Assembly: GCA_031260825.1 (NCBI GenBank)
Contig: JAISKS010000048.1
Span: 1-7,815, forward strand
Reading direction: 5' to 3'
DNA: 7,815 nt
Origin: Bifidobacteriaceae bacterium
Lineage (GTDB): Bacteria > Actinomycetota > Actinomycetes > Actinomycetales > Bifidobacteriaceae
Shown here: piece by piece, positions 4,657 through 7,815 of the stretch
Numbering within the stretch: the first letter of the stretch is position 1
How the letters are laid out: each line of letters starts with the position of its first letter
Program-made: the position numbers and the translations under genes
Notes under the pieces: model-generated
What the model was told of the DNA's origin: nothing
The model's input: only the letters and a program-made list of their open reading frames with translations
The model's database searches: none

Positions 4657-7455
4657 ATGGAAAATTTAACAGCAAATCTATTTTTTATAATGATTATATT
4701 ATTAATGTCTTTTTTATTTTTTATTGTGAAAAGTAGGAGCAATTTATCATTCAGCATTAACACTGATACATATATTACAACTACATCAACGGAAGAAATA
4801 AATGAGCTAGACTTTGGATTTGTTTATTGCCCACCAGCGGCTGTTGCTGCCGCTGGTGGTGGAGCTGCCGCTGGTGGTGGAGCTGCTGCTGGTGGTGGAG
4901 CTGCTGCTGGTGGTGGAGCTGCCGCTGGTGGTGGAGCTGCTGGTGGTGGTGGAGCTGCTGGTGGTGGTACACTGGGCGGTAGTAAATCCGCAGAGATGAA
5001 TGAGGGATTAAAAAACGATCACTCAAGTAAAAATACAAGCGAATCAACTAATAACAATAATTCTACTAATAAAAAGGGCACTTCTAAAGATCAACTAAAA
5101 AAAATTAAAGATATTAAAGATATTAATGATACAATGAAAGGTCCAAGAAATAATAATGACGATGAAGAAGATAAAGAAATAAAAAAGGTTATGAAGCCTG
5201 TTTATGCACTAATACTTCTATTATCACCTATAATTCTCATAATATTATTTATTACTATTTTGCCAAATGTCATTTGGAATACAGCATGGCATCTTAATGA
5301 TTTAGTAGATCCTGTAAAAGCTGTTGAAGAAAGAACGGAATCATACTTTGATCAAGATGAAGAAACTATAAAAAAAGATATGCTAAAAAGAGAAGAAGAC
5401 CTAGCAGAAGATATTGCTAAATATCTTGCTGAAGATAAGGAAGACATCGCAAAAGAGATAATAAAAAAAGCTGAAGATGAAGGTGTAGATGTACCAACAA
5501 CAATAGAACATATCCAAGATGATAGTTCTGGCGAAATAGACGCTTCAGGTACACCATTTGTTTTAGGTACGAAAGTAACATCATCTTCTGCGATTAATCC
5601 AAATGCTACAAGTACCGAAGAAACCAGTACGACAACATCTAAAGATATCAACTCAGCCAATCCTAATGCAGGCGCAAAGAATGGTTTAGTAACAGGAAAG
5701 ACAAATAAAGCATCAATTGAATCTAGTATAAATGCAGTAAACACGCTTAATAGAGCCGCTCCGTCATTCATACCACCAATAGCTACAACCTTACCAACTG
5801 TTCCTTCTTCGACCGATACTGCGCCACTTATACCGACATCTACAGAAACACCTATGGAACTACCACCACAATCTGTATTAGACTCTCCAAACTCTGTAGG
5901 GCTCTGGATGGCTGCAATGCGTCAAGAGAACTACAAATATAGCCTTTGGACAGGTGGGCGTGGTTATAAGCTTGCTAATAATCTTTTGCCAGAGAAAAAG
6001 GTATATCAAGGCGAAAATAATTTAATGATGTGCGATAAAGATTATATCGTTGCCCTTGGCTCATATTATCAATCAAATGATAATGCTGCAATCGGTCGAA
6101 ATAGATATAAAATTACTATGAAAAAAAACGATGGCTCAACATATAGCTATACTGTACTAGTAGGTGATCTAAAATCTGATGCACATACAGATCCTACTCA
6201 CAAATATACAGTTGTAGGTGGTATGAACTCCGTAGTAGAATTTCATACGTGGACAGGACGTGGACCTTCAACAGGGTTAAATAATATATTTCCTGGTAAG
6301 ATCATTGGAATAAGTCAAATTGAAGGAGATGCACCTGGTGGCAGAAGTGATGGTGGTGGTTCTAGCAATATGATTATCACTACAAATAAAGCTGAATATG
6401 GGCTCAAACTTAGTACATTTACAGTTGATCTTGCTGATATAGAATATATTATGGCTGCATATTCCGTAAAAGAACAACAATTGATGCAAAGTACTTTAAA
6501 AACAGTTGATGAAATGTCAGATGATGATAAGGCATGGTATGAAAAAGCTTGGGGCACAATAACTACTGTAGGCAAAAATATAAAACATAATATTTTAAAA
6601 AAAATCGATCTTTTTGGTGATGACGGAATGAAGGGATTTACTAAAAAACTAGGTAAAAGCGCGGGTGGTTATTATGATGTCACGTATGAAAAGAATGGCG
6701 CGGATGGCAGTATTGTTTTTACAGATGAATCAACTGGAGAAAAATACATAAAACCTAAGATTAGCTTCAAAGAATTCAAAGATAAAGACTTTGATAAGGT
6801 TTATACAGATGAACAAAAACAATTCTTCTATGATACTTTTACTGAAGACGCAAAGATTAATGACATAATAAAAGAACAATCTGAAAGACATTATGAAACA
6901 GTTTGGAGCGAAGAAGATGTGAGACCTACTGTAAAAATGCAATTAAAAGGTTTTTATATCTCCCGAACAAAAACAGTAACTAACGGTCAAGGAAGTTCTT
7001 CAAGCACAACGGTAGGTGGTGGTAGCGCCGTAGCCCCTACTGTTGATGGTAAACTATGGTATCCTGTATCAAGTGTATATAAGTGTGGAAGTGCTTATGG
7101 ATGGAGATTTCATCCAATATGGCATGAGCAAAGATTTCATCACGGAGAAGATATTGCAGCTCCTATGAACACACCAATCTATGCCGCTGAGTCAGGAGTT
7201 GTCAGATCGACTTCATATGTTTCAGGTAGAGGTAATTATATCGTAATAGATCATGATGGCAAGTGGAGCGGATACGGTACTGGTTATCAGCATTTAAATG
7301 GATTTGCTGTATCACCAGGACAAACAGTAACTGCGGGTCAATTAATTGGTTTTGTTGGAAGTACAGGCGATTCAACTGGACCACATCTACATTTCGAAGT
7401 ATATGTAGGTGGGGGAGATGTAGATCCTAAACTATATTATGCTATACCATCTTAA
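4657..7455 (+). CDS. Membrane-anchored M23 (LytM-type) peptidase of the conjugation apparatus
   Basis: This 932-residue protein ends in an M23 zinc endopeptidase domain (about 798-932). Zinc ligands are H828 and D832 (HHGED) and H912; catalytic histidines are H879 (YQHL) and H910 (HLH). All are intact, so it should cut peptide bridges of peptidoglycan to let the transfer channel cross the wall, the job of VirB1-type hydrolases. Helices at about 7-24 and 182-206 flank an (AAAGGG)n tract (64-104) and a Lys-rich segment. Residues 215-280 are acidic helix or coiled coil; 283-405 is a Ser/Thr/Pro-rich spacer. The region 409-535 with GDLKSDAHTD (503-512) looks like a compact beta domain, possibly a double-psi barrel, but this is unsure. 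No transglycosylase or NlpC/P60 motif was seen. AAGGAG (4645-4650) lies 6 nt before ATG. Confidence 0.8.
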   Translation: MENLTANLFFIMIILLMSFLFFIVKSRSNLSFSINTDTYITTTSTEEINELDFGFVYCPPAAVAAAGGGAAAGGGAAAGGGAAAGGGAAAGGGAAGGGGAAGGGTLGGSKSAEMNEGLKNDHSSKNTSESTNNNNSTNKKGTSKDQLKKIKDIKDINDTMKGPRNNNDDEEDKEIKKVMKPVYALILLLSPIILIILFITILPNVIWNTAWHLNDLVDPVKAVEERTESYFDQDEETIKKDMLKREEDLAEDIAKYLAEDKEDIAKEIIKKAEDEGVDVPTTIEHIQDDSSGEIDASGTPFVLGTKVTSSSAINPNATSTEETSTTTSKDINSANPNAGAKNGLVTGKTNKASIESSINAVNTLNRAAPSFIPPIATTLPTVPSSTDTAPLIPTSTETPMELPPQSVLDSPNSVGLWMAAMRQENYKYSLWTGGRGYKLANNLLPEKKVYQGENNLMMCDKDYIVALGSYYQSNDNAAIGRNRYKITMKKNDGSTYSYTVLVGDLKSDAHTDPTHKYTVVGGMNSVVEFHTWTGRGPSTGLNNIFPGKIIGISQIEGDAPGGRSDGGGSSNMIITTNKAEYGLKLSTFTVDLADIEYIMAAYSVKEQQLMQSTLKTVDEMSDDDKAWYEKAWGTITTVGKNIKHNILKKIDLFGDDGMKGFTKKLGKSAGGYYDVTYEKNGADGSIVFTDESTGEKYIKPKISFKEFKDKDFDKVYTDEQKQFFYDTFTEDAKINDIIKEQSERHYETVWSEEDVRPTVKMQLKGFYISRTKTVTNGQGSSSSTTVGGGSAVAPTVDGKLWYPVSSVYKCGSAYGWRFHPIWHEQRFHHGEDIAAPMNTPIYAAESGVVRSTSYVSGRGNYIVIDHDGKWSGYGTGYQHLNGFAVSPGQTVTAGQLIGFVGSTGDSTGPHLHFEVYVGGGDVDPKLYYAIPS
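4831..4968 (+). repeat. 18-bp tandem repeat encoding (AAAGGG)n, led by a perfect hairpin
   Basis: Five 18-bp units GCT-GCY-GCT-GGT-GGT-GGA (4846-4935) are followed by two degenerate units (4936-4953, 4954-4968), all in frame with the M23 protein. The tract is GC-rich in an AT-rich gene. Its left edge forms a perfect 11-bp inverted repeat, CCACCAGCGGC (4831-4841) with GCCGCTGGTGG (4849-4859), and the first arm could also pair with later units. Units are multiples of three, so copy-number change would alter linker length without a frameshift. Confidence 0.9.
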
Positions 7456-7474
7456 AATAATAAACTATAATCGC

Positions 7475-7508
7475 AATTTTTGTAATCGTAGCAAGGAAAA
7501 GGCTTCCT
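7475..7508. repeat. Right arm of 7.4-kb-spaced inverted repeat, with hairpin
   Basis: Positions 7475-7499 are the exact reverse complement of 74-98. The hairpin AGGAA (7494-7498) with TTCCT (7504-7508) matches the hairpin at 64-80 in position, while the loop differs. It starts 20 nt after the M23 stop codon and is followed by a second small hairpin, AAGCA/TGCTT (7510-7514/7522-7526), then a terminator. In this orientation it lies in the 3'UTR of the M23 gene. Confidence 0.7.
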
Positions 7509-7546
7509 GAAGCAATGAAAATGCTTGAATTATTAAGTTAGATTTT

Positions 7547-7572
7547 AGAACTCCTTCGGGAGTTCTTTTTTT
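7547..7572 (+). terminator. Intrinsic terminator of the VirB6-like/M23 operon
   Basis: AGAACTCC (7547-7554) and GGAGTTCT (7559-7566) form a perfect 8-bp stem capped by the stable TTCG tetraloop and followed by seven T's (7566-7572). This marks the end of the operon. Confidence 0.92.
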
Positions 7573-7620
7573 ATTAGAATTATTCAAGAATAAAAAAACT
7601 CTTGATACATCTATTATTTT

Positions 7621-7648
7621 AACAACGACTGTATATAAAAGTATAAAG
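7621..7648 (+). promoter_or_regulatory. Promoter-like element, copy P4
   Basis: AACAACGACTGTATATAAAA (7621-7640) followed by GTATAAAG carries the core CTGTATATAAAAGTATAA at 7629-7646. It shares the upstream TTTTAACAACG with P1 and the 15-nt core with P2. It lies after a strong terminator and 79 nt before the ATG of the next gene, so it very probably drives that gene. Confidence 0.6.
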
Positions 7649-7707
7649 TTTTATTTTTTATTGATTTTTCTTTAATCGAAATGTTTTTTAATAAAGGAGA
7701 TATTGCA

Positions 7708-7815
7708 ATGAATACCTATGTATTAGCAACAAAACGGACTGAAAGTTTTTGGAATAAGAAACCTCTTAATCCAGAATGTCAAATTGAATTTCCTGATGAA
7801 GTTTCATATGAAACT
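7708..7815 (+). CDS. 5' end of a protein of unknown function (runs off window)
   Basis: ATG at 7708 follows AAAGGAG (7693-7699) with 8-nt spacing and stays open for 36 codons to the window end. The visible sequence, beginning MNTYVLATKRTESFW and continuing through a Pro/Glu-containing stretch, has no signal peptide or membrane segment and no motif I recognise. Start confidence comes from the ribosome binding site and from promoter-like copy P4 upstream. As the next transcription unit after the M23 operon, it may belong to the same element, but its role cannot be told. Confidence 0.7.
   Translation, partial: MNTYVLATKRTESFWNKKPLNPECQIEFPDEVSYET

Overview
The window is AT-rich, apart from one GC-rich repeat. 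It has strong AGGAGG/AAAGGAG ribosome binding sites, intrinsic terminators with T-tracts, and Gram-positive style membrane and secreted proteins. This points to a low-GC Gram-positive host (Bacillota, probably Clostridia-like). I cannot name the species. The gene content points to part of a type IV secretion / conjugation module of an integrative element, plasmid or phage-plasmid. I see no relaxase, VirB4 or coupling ATPase inside the window.

Layout, all genes on the + strand. Positions 1-334 are a regulatory zone: a LexA-like palindrome, one arm of a long-range inverted repeat, two copies (P1, P2) of a shared promoter-like element and a 7-codon mini-ORF. At 335-718 is a VirB2/TrbC-like pilin-type protein. 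Positions 719-1036 hold a strong hairpin, a tnpB-less IS200/IS605-type right-end (omega-RNA-like) remnant and a pair of interleaved inverted repeats. At 1037-1432 is a second pilin-type paralogue. Positions 1433-2037 are non-coding but full of potential RNA structure: a three-way junction and hairpins ending in a terminator at 1604-1644, then about 250 nt of unexplained sequence ending in a second terminator at 1901-1947, then promoter-like copy P3. At 2038-4593 is a VirB6/TrbL-like polytopic channel protein with a long hydrophilic tail. At 4657-7455 is a membrane-anchored M23 peptidase with an (AAAGGG)n tract. Positions 7456-7707 carry the other arm of the inverted repeat, a terminator and promoter-like copy P4. 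A gene of unknown function starts at 7708 and runs off the end.

The genes fit one machine: two candidate pilins, the inner-membrane channel subunit, and a cell-wall hydrolase that would open peptidoglycan for the channel. The VirB6-like and M23 genes are 63 nt apart with no promoter-like element between them, so they are probably co-transcribed.

The least expected signals are non-coding: (i) four copies of the same CTGTATATAAA element, each 68-89 nt before a start codon; (ii) an inverted 25-bp perfect repeat 7.4 kb apart flanking the whole block; (iii) a hairpin lying exactly between the Shine-Dalgarno and the start codon of the VirB6-like gene; (iv) two structured, terminator-bounded non-coding stretches after the second pilin gene. 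All structure calls are by-eye base pairing without energy calculation.
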